IMG/VR virus record: IMGVR_UViG_3300037245_000991
Span: 1 to 53,734 of that record
Length of the DNA: 53,734 nucleotides
Source: a virus
Direction: 5' to 3' (one strand)
The notes beneath the pieces were generated by a model that was not told the DNA's origin, did no database searches, and was given only the letters and a program-made list of their open reading frames with translations. The translations under genes and the position numbers were made by a program. Positions 21,525-29,600 of this stretch are shown one piece after another; the stretch's first letter is position 1, and the number at the start of each line of letters is the position of its first letter.

Positions 21525-23409
21525 CTGGACAACTCCAGTGCGGTACATCAGGAAGATTGGTCCCACGAAGGCAAAAGAACTCATGTCCTGTGGTATTGAA
21601 ACAGTTGGCGACTTATTAGAAAAGCAGCCACTTAGTTATATATTTCCTGGAACCACGGACATCGCTGATGCCAAGGAGGGCATGGTTGTCATCCGAGCGA
21701 AGGTGGTGAGTATCAAGCGAGCCTACGATCAGGTTGTGAAGGCGGAGATCAGTGATGACACAGGGACGATTGAAGTGATATGGTATCACAGTCCTTGGCT
21801 ACTTGAACAGCTTCGCCCTGGCACAACGGCTACGTTCTATGGCAAATACAAGAACAAGGTGCTTTTACAACCCAAATGGACAACAGTAGAGTCCACGATG
21901 GAGAATATTTATGGCGGGCAATACGGTGTCCACCATGATACGATCAGAGCAGCATTGAAGGAGGTGCTGTCTAATCTGGACGTACCGAGGATGTATAACG
22001 GTGATAGTCGAGTAGGCACATTTAAGTTGTTTCATTTTCCACCTGATAGTCGGTTACAACGAGCGGCTGTGTTCCATCTTAAAAAAGACGAAGCGTTGAC
22101 CTTGCAGACAGCCCTAGCCGAGAAGCGGAAGGGGAGAGAAGGGGTGAAGGTGCCTTACATTTGTATTGGGGGGCCTAAAACAATATCGTATTTTCCCTAT
22201 CAGTTTACGGGAGATCAGAAGAAAGCTATAAACACTATTCGTAAAAGTTTGACATCTGGTAGAGTAATGCAACACCTTGTTCATGGGGAAGTTGGGAGCG
22301 GAAAATCAGCCGTGGCTTTCTATTGTGCAATTGGTTTCGCTGAACAAGATAAACGCACCCTGATCCTGTGTCCGACTACGATACTCGCCCAACAGCACTA
22401 CGACACGTTGAGGGGTATGGGGTGGGAGGATGTTATGTTGTATACGGATTGGAAGTCCGTGCCAAAATTATTGCCTAAGATCATCATAGGCACCCACGCT
22501 TTATTGAATTGGGATTGGCTACTTGAAGATGTGTCTTTAGTTATTACAGACGAGTTCCAGAAATTCGGTGTGGCCCAGCGTGCCACTGCCCAACGTCATC
22601 ATCCTCACCTCCTCCTGATGAGTGCCACGCCGATTCCCCGGACACTTGCAGCAACGGTGTTTGGCGACCTCGACGTGAGCACCATCAGGGAACTCCCGAT
22701 CAAGCGGGGAACTGTGGTGACGAAGTGGGTGCTGCCTGAGAAGCGGGAAGCGATGTACGAGATCATCGAGAAGGAACTGGCGAAGGGGAAACAGGCGTAT
22801 GTGGTCTACCCGAGGATCAGTGGGGATGAGGATGTGGTATCAGCGATCAGTGGTCTCACTGAGATTAGAAAAAGGTTCAATTGGTGTACCGTTGAAATGC
22901 TCACTGGTACTTGTGTACCTGAACAAAAATCACAGTATCTACGACAATTCAAAGCAGGTCGTACACAGATACTGGTGAGCACCATCATAGCCGAAGTAGG
23001 TCTTGATAATTCTAACGCCACCGTGATGGTGATCGAAGGCGCTGATCGGTTCGGCTTGAGTTCCCTTCATCAGTTGAGAGGCCGTGTGTGTCGGTCTACT
23101 GATACAGCGTTCTGCTTCCTGGTATCAGAGACGAGCAACCCCACGTCCATCGCCCGGTTGGAGGTGATCGAGAAGTGCAATTGTGGGTTTACTATTGCAG
23201 AGGAAGACTTGCGGTTGAGAGGTGCTGGTGAGGTGTTCAGCACTCGACAGACAGGACTCCCCGCCTTGCGATGGTGTTCCGTAGTCGATGACTATGACCT
23301 GATGATCGAAGCCAAAGAGATAGTCAACGCCGGGTCCGTGGGATCAGGTGTGGTGGAGATGGTACGATTGAAGTATGGTGAGAGTTTAGAGTTGGGAGGT
23401 GTAGTGTGA
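21517..23409 (+). CDS. RecG-like superfamily 2 DNA helicase
   Basis: 630 aa. An N-terminal helix-hairpin-helix-like piece (YIRKIGPTKAKELMSCGI) and OB wedge (AKEGMVVIRAKVVSIKRAYD...) precede two RecA-like lobes. Walker A is HGEVGSGKS (about 257-265), motif II DEFQKFG where RecG has DEQHRFG, motif III MSATPIPRTLA with FGDLDVSTI as in RecG, then TIIAEVGLDNSNATVMVIEG and QLRGRVCR for motif VI. About 60 residues shorter than bacterial RecG. RecG regresses forks and branch-migrates D-loops; here it likely supports recombination-dependent phage replication. Note DEFQ instead of DEQH/DEXH. ATG at 21517 has AGGGAGG; TTG at 21511 is rejected. Confidence 0.9.
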   Translation: MYSWTTPVRYIRKIGPTKAKELMSCGIETVGDLLEKQPLSYIFPGTTDIADAKEGMVVIRAKVVSIKRAYDQVVKAEISDDTGTIEVIWYHSPWLLEQLRPGTTATFYGKYKNKVLLQPKWTTVESTMENIYGGQYGVHHDTIRAALKEVLSNLDVPRMYNGDSRVGTFKLFHFPPDSRLQRAAVFHLKKDEALTLQTALAEKRKGREGVKVPYICIGGPKTISYFPYQFTGDQKKAINTIRKSLTSGRVMQHLVHGEVGSGKSAVAFYCAIGFAEQDKRTLILCPTTILAQQHYDTLRGMGWEDVMLYTDWKSVPKLLPKIIIGTHALLNWDWLLEDVSLVITDEFQKFGVAQRATAQRHHPHLLLMSATPIPRTLAATVFGDLDVSTIRELPIKRGTVVTKWVLPEKREAMYEIIEKELAKGKQAYVVYPRISGDEDVVSAISGLTEIRKRFNWCTVEMLTGTCVPEQKSQYLRQFKAGRTQILVSTIIAEVGLDNSNATVMVIEGADRFGLSSLHQLRGRVCRSTDTAFCFLVSETSNPTSIARLEVIEKCNCGFTIAEEDLRLRGAGEVFSTRQTGLPALRWCSVVDDYDLMIEAKEIVNAGSVGSGVVEMVRLKYGESLELGGVV

Positions 23410-23645
23410 GTGAGAGAAAACTGGAATTAGACGCAGTAGTGGTGGTCTTGCCACACACGAAAAAGAGTGATCTTAAACCAGGTGATTTGGTTGTTACAGC
23501 CGAGATCATGGAAGTTAGAAAAGTGATGCGAAAAGATTTCATCGAGTGTGTTAATGTAGGTGAGCAGTGTGGGTTCATTAAACACGTAGGTTGGGGGCAG
23601 CAAGGTATAATGAAAGTGGTGGCGGGTGCAAGACGAAAAAAGTAA
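23406..23645 (+). CDS. Hypothetical protein, GTG start
   Basis: 79 aa, beta-rich: KPGDLVVTAEIMEVRKVMR, NVGEQCGFIKHV, ending in basic residues. The GTG start overlaps the RecG-like stop (GTGA). Size and beta pattern suggest a small barrel; no family known. Confidence 0.55.
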   Translation: MSERKLELDAVVVVLPHTKKSDLKPGDLVVTAEIMEVRKVMRKDFIECVNVGEQCGFIKHVGWGQQGIMKVVAGARRKK

Positions 23646-23656
23646 GGAGGTGTGAT

Positions 23657-24400
23657 GTGCCAGATCATTATTGTAAAAACTGTAAACACGATGGCGACAA
23701 TATTTGTGAGTTCACAGGGGTTCGCCACGACACGGGGATTACTTGTCCGAGCTTTGGGCAGAAGGAGAGTGAGATGTTTAAGGTTGGTGACCAAGTAAAC
23801 ATCATAGTGACTGATGGGTGGTTGGAAATATTAAGTATACAACCAAGGCCGGAACATGGGTTTGTTAAACAGATCGCAGCATTTGAGACTGTTACTCCAT
23901 ATTTGATAGACGTTGGCCCAAGGTCGTGGTGGTTTGCAGCACAAGACCTCGAACTGGTCGAGGAGAAGAAGGCAACACTGGGACACATAGAGGGTCACGA
24001 TCCGTTGGACAACCCCAACGCCGGTGTCACCCGCACGTTCGACAGCGGAGCCACGCGGGACACGGATCAGGGGAAGTTGGACTACGTGAAAGCTCTGTCC
24101 CCGATAGTCCTGCGTCGATACGTTCAGTACCTCGATAAGCATCGGAAACAGTCTGATGGGTCATACCGGGACTTCGACAACTGGAAGCAGGGGATTCCCC
24201 AAGAGGCGTACATCAGTGGTGGTGGGCGTCATTTTTTGGATACCTGGTTGTTGACCGAGGGCTATGCTACCGAGGACAACCACGGGCCAGTCGAGATTGA
24301 AGATGCGATCTGTGCCCAGTTGTTCAACCTGATGGGGCGGCTGCATGAGATGCTCGACGCCCAGCGTTGCAACGGGGGTGGGTCTGATGAATCCAAATAA
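23657..24400 (+). CDS. dATP/dGTP diphosphohydrolase N-terminal-domain protein with zinc knuckle
   Basis: 247 aa. First 35 residues form a Cys4 site (CKNC, C17, C30). A small barrel-like middle (FKVGDQVNIIVTDGW, 41-105) follows. The C-terminal domain (about 130-247), ATRDTDQGKLDYVKALSPIV, YVQYLDKHRKQSDGSYRDFD, GGRHFLDTWLL, EDAICAQLFNLMGRLHEML, matches what I know as the dATP/dGTP diphosphohydrolase N-terminal family found in many phages. Chemistry is not proven for this arrangement. GTG at 23657 has AAGGAGG 6 bp upstream; no ATG in frame is suitable. It lies just before a MazG-like gene and overlaps it. Confidence 0.75.
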   Translation: MPDHYCKNCKHDGDNICEFTGVRHDTGITCPSFGQKESEMFKVGDQVNIIVTDGWLEILSIQPRPEHGFVKQIAAFETVTPYLIDVGPRSWWFAAQDLELVEEKKATLGHIEGHDPLDNPNAGVTRTFDSGATRDTDQGKLDYVKALSPIVLRRYVQYLDKHRKQSDGSYRDFDNWKQGIPQEAYISGGGRHFLDTWLLTEGYATEDNHGPVEIEDAICAQLFNLMGRLHEMLDAQRCNGGGSDESK

Positions 24401-24752
24401 ATTCATTGAATTTGTAGAGTCACTTGAGAACAATGATCTCGATCTCTCAAATACTCGTGTGCTACATGCTGTTTTGGGTATAGCTGGAGAATCAGGAGAA
24501 CTGGTTGATCTTGTGAAGAAGTCAGTTGTGTATCATCAACCATTGAAAACTGGTTTGGTCAAAGAAGAGTTGGGTGATCTTCTCCATTATATCGCTATGT
24601 TGATAAGTGCGAGTGGTTGGACATTTGAAGAAGTAATGGAAGGAAATTCTGTGAAACTCAAGAAGAGGTATCCCAATGGTTACTCAAATGAAGCTGCTGT
24701 TGCCCGAGCAGACAAGGTAGACCGCACAGCCCCCACGCCGGGAGGTTATTGA
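24387..24752 (+). CDS. MazG-like nucleotide pyrophosphohydrolase
   Basis: 121 aa, all-alpha NTP pyrophosphatase fold. The metal-binding motifs are GESGEL (Glu35, Glu38) and KEELGDLLHY (Glu60/61, Asp64), followed by the typical end VKLKKRYPNGYS. Hydrolyses (d)NTPs to monophosphates; phage versions adjust nucleotide pools or remove alarmones. It overlaps the preceding diphosphohydrolase-like gene by 14 nt, implying co-translation. The Ala/Val/Asp tail (EAAVARADKVDRTAP) is extra. Confidence 0.9.
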   Translation: MNPNKFIEFVESLENNDLDLSNTRVLHAVLGIAGESGELVDLVKKSVVYHQPLKTGLVKEELGDLLHYIAMLISASGWTFEEVMEGNSVKLKKRYPNGYSNEAAVARADKVDRTAPTPGGY

Positions 24753-25030
24753 TGTGGCAGGATATAATCAATGGCTCGTTTGAATCAATGGGCTGCTTCT
24801 TCGTCCTGTTGCATGTGTTGAAGCTGCTGAAGGACAAGAAGGTGCGAGGTGTGAGTGTGGTAGCGACAGCCTACTTTACATTCTGGGGTTTCTGGAATTG
24901 CTATTACTACCCTCACCTCGGTCAGTGGGTTAGCTTCGTCGGCGGGACATCAATAGCTCTGATGAACAGTTTGTGGGTAGTGCTAATTATCCACTACATA
25001 CGGAAGGAAAAACATGAAAATCTATCTTGA
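24752..25030 (+). CDS. Membrane protein, PQ-loop-like
   Basis: 92 aa with three transmembrane helices: FESMGCFFVLLHVLKLL, VSVVATAYFTFWGFWNCY and FVGGTSIALMNSLWVVLIIHY. The layout resembles half of a PQ-loop/SWEET-type unit, seen in some phages, but the PQ pair is not evident. ATG at 24752 with GGAGG. Location among nucleotide enzymes hints at small-molecule handling; unproven. Confidence 0.55.
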   Translation: MWQDIINGSFESMGCFFVLLHVLKLLKDKKVRGVSVVATAYFTFWGFWNCYYYPHLGQWVSFVGGTSIALMNSLWVVLIIHYIRKEKHENLS

Positions 25031-25604
25031 CATGGACGGGGTGGTGGCTGACTTCACAGCGGGACTGTGCGCTGCATTCAACATACCCTTCACAAACCAC
25101 CCATATTCCATGCCACATGGGTTGTGGGACTACGTGGAGTACGTTAAAAAGCACTATGGCGTGCCTTGGGATCAGGTGAAACAGGCGTGTAGTGACCCGA
25201 GTTTCTGGACTGAGTTGCCTGCGTTGCCAAAAGCGGATCGGTTATACAATTACCTGAGCACACGTCACGATGTACAATTTTTGACTACACCTACTGGCGA
25301 TCCAACGTCAGTGTTTGGTGGCAAACGTAGGTGGCTGGAAAAGCGTGGGTGGGTAATGCCACATGACAAGCGGATGATCTTGTTGGAAAAAGGTGAGACA
25401 AAGGAACAGTATGCTCGGCCTGACACGGTGCTACTGGACGATCAGGATAAGAATGTTCAAGAGTTCAGACATGGTGGGGGGCTGGCCATCTTGGTTCCTC
25501 GCCCGTGGAATAACCGACATCGAGAGTGCAGGGGCAACGATCAGTTTCAAGCCTTTGGTGAGGCTAATGCGTTGGCCCTTGAAGAATTAAAGGAGATGTC
25601 CTGA
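25014..25604 (+). CDS. HAD-family 5'(3')-deoxyribonucleotidase
   Basis: 196 aa. DMDGVVADF (Asp6 nucleophile, Asp8 acid/base) at the start, an L-x-T-T motif II region (VQFLTTPTG), Lys in the middle and VLLDDQDKNVQEF as motif IV with metal-binding Asp pair. This is the 5'-nucleotidase C / dNT-1-like arrangement, dephosphorylating dNMPs. It would take the product of the MazG-like enzyme next door one step further. The start overlaps the membrane protein by 17 nt; the end overlaps the phosphoesterase (TGATG). Confidence 0.85.
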   Translation: MKIYLDMDGVVADFTAGLCAAFNIPFTNHPYSMPHGLWDYVEYVKKHYGVPWDQVKQACSDPSFWTELPALPKADRLYNYLSTRHDVQFLTTPTGDPTSVFGGKRRWLEKRGWVMPHDKRMILLEKGETKEQYARPDTVLLDDQDKNVQEFRHGGGLAILVPRPWNNRHRECRGNDQFQAFGEANALALEELKEMS

Positions 25605-26296
25605 TGAAAACACTCGTGATTGGAGACCCACATGAACCAGTTTGCCACCCTGGATACCGTCCGTGGTGCAGACACTTACGGAACAAATTCAAAACAACCA
25701 AAACAGTCATCATGGGTGACATCTGTGACCATCATGCAATCAGCTTCCATGCTGCGAACCCGATGTGTCCTGGTGCTGATGATGAGCGCATACTCACCAA
25801 GCACAAAATAAAAGGGTGGTACAGGGACTTTCCAAAAGCGATTGTTACTATAGGCAACCATGATGCACGGGTTATCCGTTTGGCTGAGTCAGTCAGCATT
25901 CCGTCCAAGTACCTACGCAATTACAGCTTTCAATGGAAGACCCCGAAGTGGAAATGGGTGGACGACATCATCATCGACGGTGTGTTCTACTTCCACGGCA
26001 CAGGCCGGAGTGGGTTGTACCCGGCATTCAACGCCATGAAGGACAACCTGATGTCCACTGTGATGGGCCATTGTCACAGCCAATCAGGGGTTAAGTGGCG
26101 AGCGAACCCCAATCAGAGGACGTTCGGCATGGATGTGGGTTGTGGGATCGACGTGACCGCTTGGCAGTTTGCCTATGGTAAGCACATGCGATCCCGTCCA
26201 ATCCTGTCTGCTGCTGTGATACTGGATGGCACACCTCAACACTTCATCATGCCTTGTGGGCGTGGTGAGAGATGGCACAGATCGAGGTTCGAGTGA
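25604..26296 (+). CDS. Calcineurin-like metallophosphoesterase
   Basis: 230 aa with the ordered metal motifs GDPHEP (about 7-12), GDICDHH (about 38-44), GNHDAR (about 85-90), MGHCHS (about 150). All dimetal ligands are present. Substrate unknown; in phages such enzymes may act on nucleotides, 2',3'-cyclic ends or DNA ends. Its end, VDVTAWQFAYGKHMRSRPI..., shows no extra domain. The stop overlaps the HNH start. Confidence 0.85.
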   Translation: MKTLVIGDPHEPVCHPGYRPWCRHLRNKFKTTKTVIMGDICDHHAISFHAANPMCPGADDERILTKHKIKGWYRDFPKAIVTIGNHDARVIRLAESVSIPSKYLRNYSFQWKTPKWKWVDDIIIDGVFYFHGTGRSGLYPAFNAMKDNLMSTVMGHCHSQSGVKWRANPNQRTFGMDVGCGIDVTAWQFAYGKHMRSRPILSAAVILDGTPQHFIMPCGRGERWHRSRFE

Positions 26297-26802
26297 TGGT
26301 TAAAGTTATTTTAGGTTTTCCAAATTACTCTGTTGCCAAAGATGGGCGAATGTGGAGCAAACAAAGGGCGGGTGCCAAGGGTGGTCGCATCCAAGGTGAA
26401 ACTTGTCGTGATGGACACATAAGAATGCGTTTGTTTAACCAGAATGGGTCTAAAAGAATAATGTTACACCGCCTCGTACTCGAAGCCTACGTTGGCCCCT
26501 GTCCAGAAGGAATGCAATGCAGGCATTTGAACGGGGACCCAGCAGACAATCGACTTGATAATTTGAAATGGGGGACACCTAAAGAAAATCATGCTGACGC
26601 TATCAGGCACGGGACGCATACTTGTTTGCACCAAGAGGGAGAGTTAGCTGGAAACCACAAATTGACTTCTAAACAAGTAGTTGAAATAAAGAAACTACTC
26701 ACGGAGGGGTTAACCCACAGGAAAATAGGGGTGTTATATAGGGTGGACAAAAGCACTATTGGTTTTATTAGCACAGGAAGGACTTGGAAACATGTGTGCT
26801 AA
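26296..26802 (+). CDS. NUMOD4-type HNH homing endonuclease
   Basis: 168 aa, the same family as the gene at 20988. FPNYSVAKDGRMWSKQRAG (NUMOD4), LHRLVLEAYVGPCPEGMQCR, HLNGDPADNRLDNLKWGTPK (HNH with N..H pattern), then an HTH (LTSKQVVEIKKLLTEGLTHR, YRVDKSTIGFI). ATG 26296 forms TGATG with the phosphoesterase stop; an upstream in-frame ATG lies inside that gene and is rejected. Its end overlaps the next small gene by 11 nt, again an exact junction insertion. Confidence 0.9.
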   Translation: MVKVILGFPNYSVAKDGRMWSKQRAGAKGGRIQGETCRDGHIRMRLFNQNGSKRIMLHRLVLEAYVGPCPEGMQCRHLNGDPADNRLDNLKWGTPKENHADAIRHGTHTCLHQEGELAGNHKLTSKQVVEIKKLLTEGLTHRKIGVLYRVDKSTIGFISTGRTWKHVC

Positions 26803-26965
26803 GAGTAATTGCGGACTACCCGCCAGGAGTGGGGCTACCCAGATGCAGATCAGCCGGGCACACTATGATCTTAACTGTGCGTATGGCGAGGGGATGATGA
26901 CGTTCGCTGAGTATCGGCGGAAGCTACTGGAATTGAAACGTAAAGGTTTAATTAAGAGGAGATAA
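26792..26965 (+). CDS. Small basic protein after HNH gene
   Basis: 57 aa, MCAKSNCGLPARSGATQMQI; the later part is helical and basic (TFAEYRRKLLELKRKGLIKR). Its ATG lies within the HNH coding end, where AGGAAGG is found. Function unknown. Confidence 0.55.
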   Translation: MCAKSNCGLPARSGATQMQISRAHYDLNCAYGEGMMTFAEYRRKLLELKRKGLIKRR

Positions 26966-26966
26966 A

Positions 26967-27326
26967 ATGATTGAAGAACTAATAGGCAAGATACTAATCA
27001 ACATCGACAATGAAAGCGATGAAATTGTTTTTCACACGGAAGCCGGTGAAATATGGCGAATGAACCACTGTCAAGATTGTTGTGAGTCTGTTACAGTCGA
27101 AGATATTTGTGGGGATTTGGAAGATTTATTGAATACTCCGATTGTGCAAGCCTTTGAAAAAACGAACAGCGACGAAAATCCCCCCGGTGTCACACTTGAA
27201 TATCAAGACTCATTTACTTGGACCTTCTATACCTTAGCTACTATCAAAGGGACTGTCACTATCCGATGGTACGGTGAATCAAATGGTTACTATTCGGAAG
27301 AAGTCAGTGTGACAAAGGACAACTGA
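26967..27326 (+). CDS. DUF7448-like conserved phage protein
   Basis: 119 aa. LIGKILINIDNESDEIVFHT, MNHCQDCCESVTVEDICGDL and SFTWTFYTLATIKGTVTIRW with YGESNGYYSEEV near the end match a widely distributed phage family that I know as DUF7448; QDCCESV is its signature. Function unknown; the Cys pair may bind metal. GAGGAG before ATG; it overlaps the polymerase start. Confidence 0.8.
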   Translation: MIEELIGKILINIDNESDEIVFHTEAGEIWRMNHCQDCCESVTVEDICGDLEDLLNTPIVQAFEKTNSDENPPGVTLEYQDSFTWTFYTLATIKGTVTIRWYGESNGYYSEEVSVTKDN

Positions 27327-29395
27327 TGACTGCCTCTACCACCTACCAAACCATCCTAGCCGAAGCGGGCTACCCAACCACAGTGTTGTGTTTGGACGCA
27401 GAGTCCTACTATACGACCGAGTACAGTCTGAGCAAGATGCCGACGATCAACTACATTACTGATCCTCGGTTTGAATCACTGGGCTGGGGATACCAGGTTC
27501 TAGGAGAGGGGCTTGGTGGTCCCGGTGAGGACACAGCAGCTTTCATTGAACCAGATGATGTCGCTCTGTATTTCGAGGGGCTCAGCGATCAGGGTGTGTG
27601 GGACAACACCACTATCCTCATTAAGCACGCCCGCTTCGACATCACGATCCTCCAACACCACTTTGGCATTGTGCCCAAGTTCATCGTTGATCTGGAAGAC
27701 CTCACCCGGCACTATGACAGTCGTATGAAGCACGATCTCAAGATACTGGCCAAATTGCACAAACTCAAACCCAAGGGCGAGACCGAGGACTTCAAGGGGT
27801 TGAGATGGGTAGACATGGATGAAGCTAAACGCAAGGCCCTCGCCGAATACACGATCACTGATGTCGAACTCGAAATGGAATTGTTCAAAATCTACCTCCC
27901 GAAACTCTCGAACCCCGCAACTGAGTTGCGTCTGGCACGCCACACGTTAGACCTCTGGCTGCACAAACGCTTCGCAGTGGACCTTGATCTCGCCTCCAAG
28001 ATCAAGGTCCAGATGCGGGGCAAGATCGCGTCGGCCATTCAGGCATCAGGCCACACCCCTAAAGAGTTGCGATCAGGGAAGTTTGTGGGCTGGCTTCAAG
28101 ATGCACTCCCTGATGGCGAGGACGTGCCGATGAAGCAAGGCAAGAAGAAAATGATCCCGGCGTTGGCGAAGGCTGATGAAGCCTGTCAGCAGTTGCTCGT
28201 CCACTCCGAACAGAAGGTTCGAGACCTCCTGATCGGTAGATTGGCAGCGAAGTCCTGGCCCACACACCTCAAACGGGTGGGCAGTTTGGTCTCGCAGCAC
28301 ATAGCCAATGGCGGATCGCTCCGGGTGCCACTCAAGTACTACGCTTGTCATACAGGGCGTTTTGGCGGGGTAGAAAAGATCAACCTCCAGAACCTCGGAG
28401 GCAGAGGCCGGGGGATCGAGAACGATTATCTGATCCAAGTGGTGAAGCAATTGATTGGTATCCCTGATGGCTACAAGCTCTGTGTAGCAGATTCAGCCCA
28501 GATCGAGGCCCGAGTCTTGGCCTGGCTTGCTGGACAACAAGACTTGCTCGACGGGTTCGCGGCTGGTGAAGATATATATTCAGAGTTCGCCAAGGGTTTG
28601 TTCCGTTGTGAAGTTCGCAAACCAACGAAAGACGATCTTCCTGATCTCGTTATCGAGTTGAAGATCAAACGTGGGTTCGGCAAGGACGCCATCCTCGGTG
28701 CTGGATATGGTATGGGTGCAACTCGGTTCTACAACAACTGTCTGGCTAACCCTGGCCTTCGACCTTTGTTTGACAGTGGGCAATATGATTTCAAGTTTGT
28801 CAAGCAGTTAATCGACTTGTATCGAAGTAAGTACTCCAAGATACCGGCGTACTGGACATCAGTGGAGAAGGTGTTCAAGCGGGTGATCCGGTTCCCACAC
28901 CTCGAAGTCAAGGTCGGATGTGTCACGTTCCGCAACGATCACGGTACGGTCGAGATCGAACTACCTTCAGGTCGGATACTCTACTACCGCCATTGTAAGA
29001 TTGACCGGAAGAACACGATTAAGTGGCATCATGGGACGTTGTGGGGTGGGTCGATCACGGAGAACATCGACCAGTCCATCAGCCGTGACCTGTTGGGGTA
29101 CTGGATTTTGAAGTGCGAGGACGCTGGGTTGCCTGTGGTGCTTCATGTCCATGACGATATTAAGACGTTGTCACCAGGTGAGTTGTTGACAGTGTGTCCT
29201 GAGTGTAGGTGCGAACGGTTGAACACAGGTGAGATCGGTCCAAATGGAAGTGGGTATATGTGTAGTGAGGAGGAGTGCAATTGGACACAGGTTGACCCTG
29301 ATCTAACTGAGCAGATGGCGATCATGCGGTCGTTGCCGGAGTGGGCGCGTGGTCTTCCGGTGGATGTTGAAGGTGGGTTGTCGAAAACGTTATAG
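27326..29395 (+). CDS. Family A DNA polymerase with 3'-5' exonuclease domain
   Basis: 689 aa replicative polymerase. Exonuclease: LCLDAES (Asp24, Glu26), KHARFD (Asp105), YTITD (Tyr175, Asp179). Polymerase: motif A ADSAQIEAR (Asp389), O-helix motif B from Arg449 with Lys453, Leu457, Tyr461, motif C HDD (Asp610-Asp611, usually HDE). Leu457 occupies the place of E. coli Pol I Phe762. After motif C a small Cys4 insertion (C624, C627, C646, C651) interrupts the C-terminal end. No 5'-nuclease domain, as usual for T7-like enzymes; ATG overlaps the DUF7448-like gene. Confidence 0.95.
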   Translation: MTASTTYQTILAEAGYPTTVLCLDAESYYTTEYSLSKMPTINYITDPRFESLGWGYQVLGEGLGGPGEDTAAFIEPDDVALYFEGLSDQGVWDNTTILIKHARFDITILQHHFGIVPKFIVDLEDLTRHYDSRMKHDLKILAKLHKLKPKGETEDFKGLRWVDMDEAKRKALAEYTITDVELEMELFKIYLPKLSNPATELRLARHTLDLWLHKRFAVDLDLASKIKVQMRGKIASAIQASGHTPKELRSGKFVGWLQDALPDGEDVPMKQGKKKMIPALAKADEACQQLLVHSEQKVRDLLIGRLAAKSWPTHLKRVGSLVSQHIANGGSLRVPLKYYACHTGRFGGVEKINLQNLGGRGRGIENDYLIQVVKQLIGIPDGYKLCVADSAQIEARVLAWLAGQQDLLDGFAAGEDIYSEFAKGLFRCEVRKPTKDDLPDLVIELKIKRGFGKDAILGAGYGMGATRFYNNCLANPGLRPLFDSGQYDFKFVKQLIDLYRSKYSKIPAYWTSVEKVFKRVIRFPHLEVKVGCVTFRNDHGTVEIELPSGRILYYRHCKIDRKNTIKWHHGTLWGGSITENIDQSISRDLLGYWILKCEDAGLPVVLHVHDDIKTLSPGELLTVCPECRCERLNTGEIGPNGSGYMCSEEECNWTQVDPDLTEQMAIMRSLPEWARGLPVDVEGGLSKTL

Positions 29396-29411
29396 AGTTT
29401 GGGAGGTAGAG

Positions 29412-29600
29412 ATGGCTGAGTTTTGCAATCAATGTGCAAGGAAACCAGATTTGGCACTGCCAGAAGGGGATTTCGCTGGTTTGTGTGCTGCTGCTGGTGC
29501 TGAATGGGTGTGGGTTTTGTGTGAGGGTTGTGGAGAAATGATTGTTGTAGACAACCTTGGCAACAGAGTAGATGGTGAGACTACGGAGGATACACAATGA
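29412..29600 (+). CDS. Small Cys4 protein
   Basis: 62 aa; CNQCARKP near the start and CEGCGEM in the middle make a zinc ribbon. GGGAGGTAGAG precedes ATG 29412, shortly after the polymerase stop. Its end overlaps the Tat-signal gene. Could bind DNA at the fork, but this is only context. Confidence 0.55.
   Translation: MAEFCNQCARKPDLALPEGDFAGLCAAAGAEWVWVLCEGCGEMIVVDNLGNRVDGETTEDTQ

Noticed and set aside
23657-25604. Z-genome (diaminopurine) phage
   Set aside because: Despite dATP/dGTP-hydrolase-like and MazG-like genes, I see no adenylosuccinate-synthetase-like PurZ, so the claim is not made.
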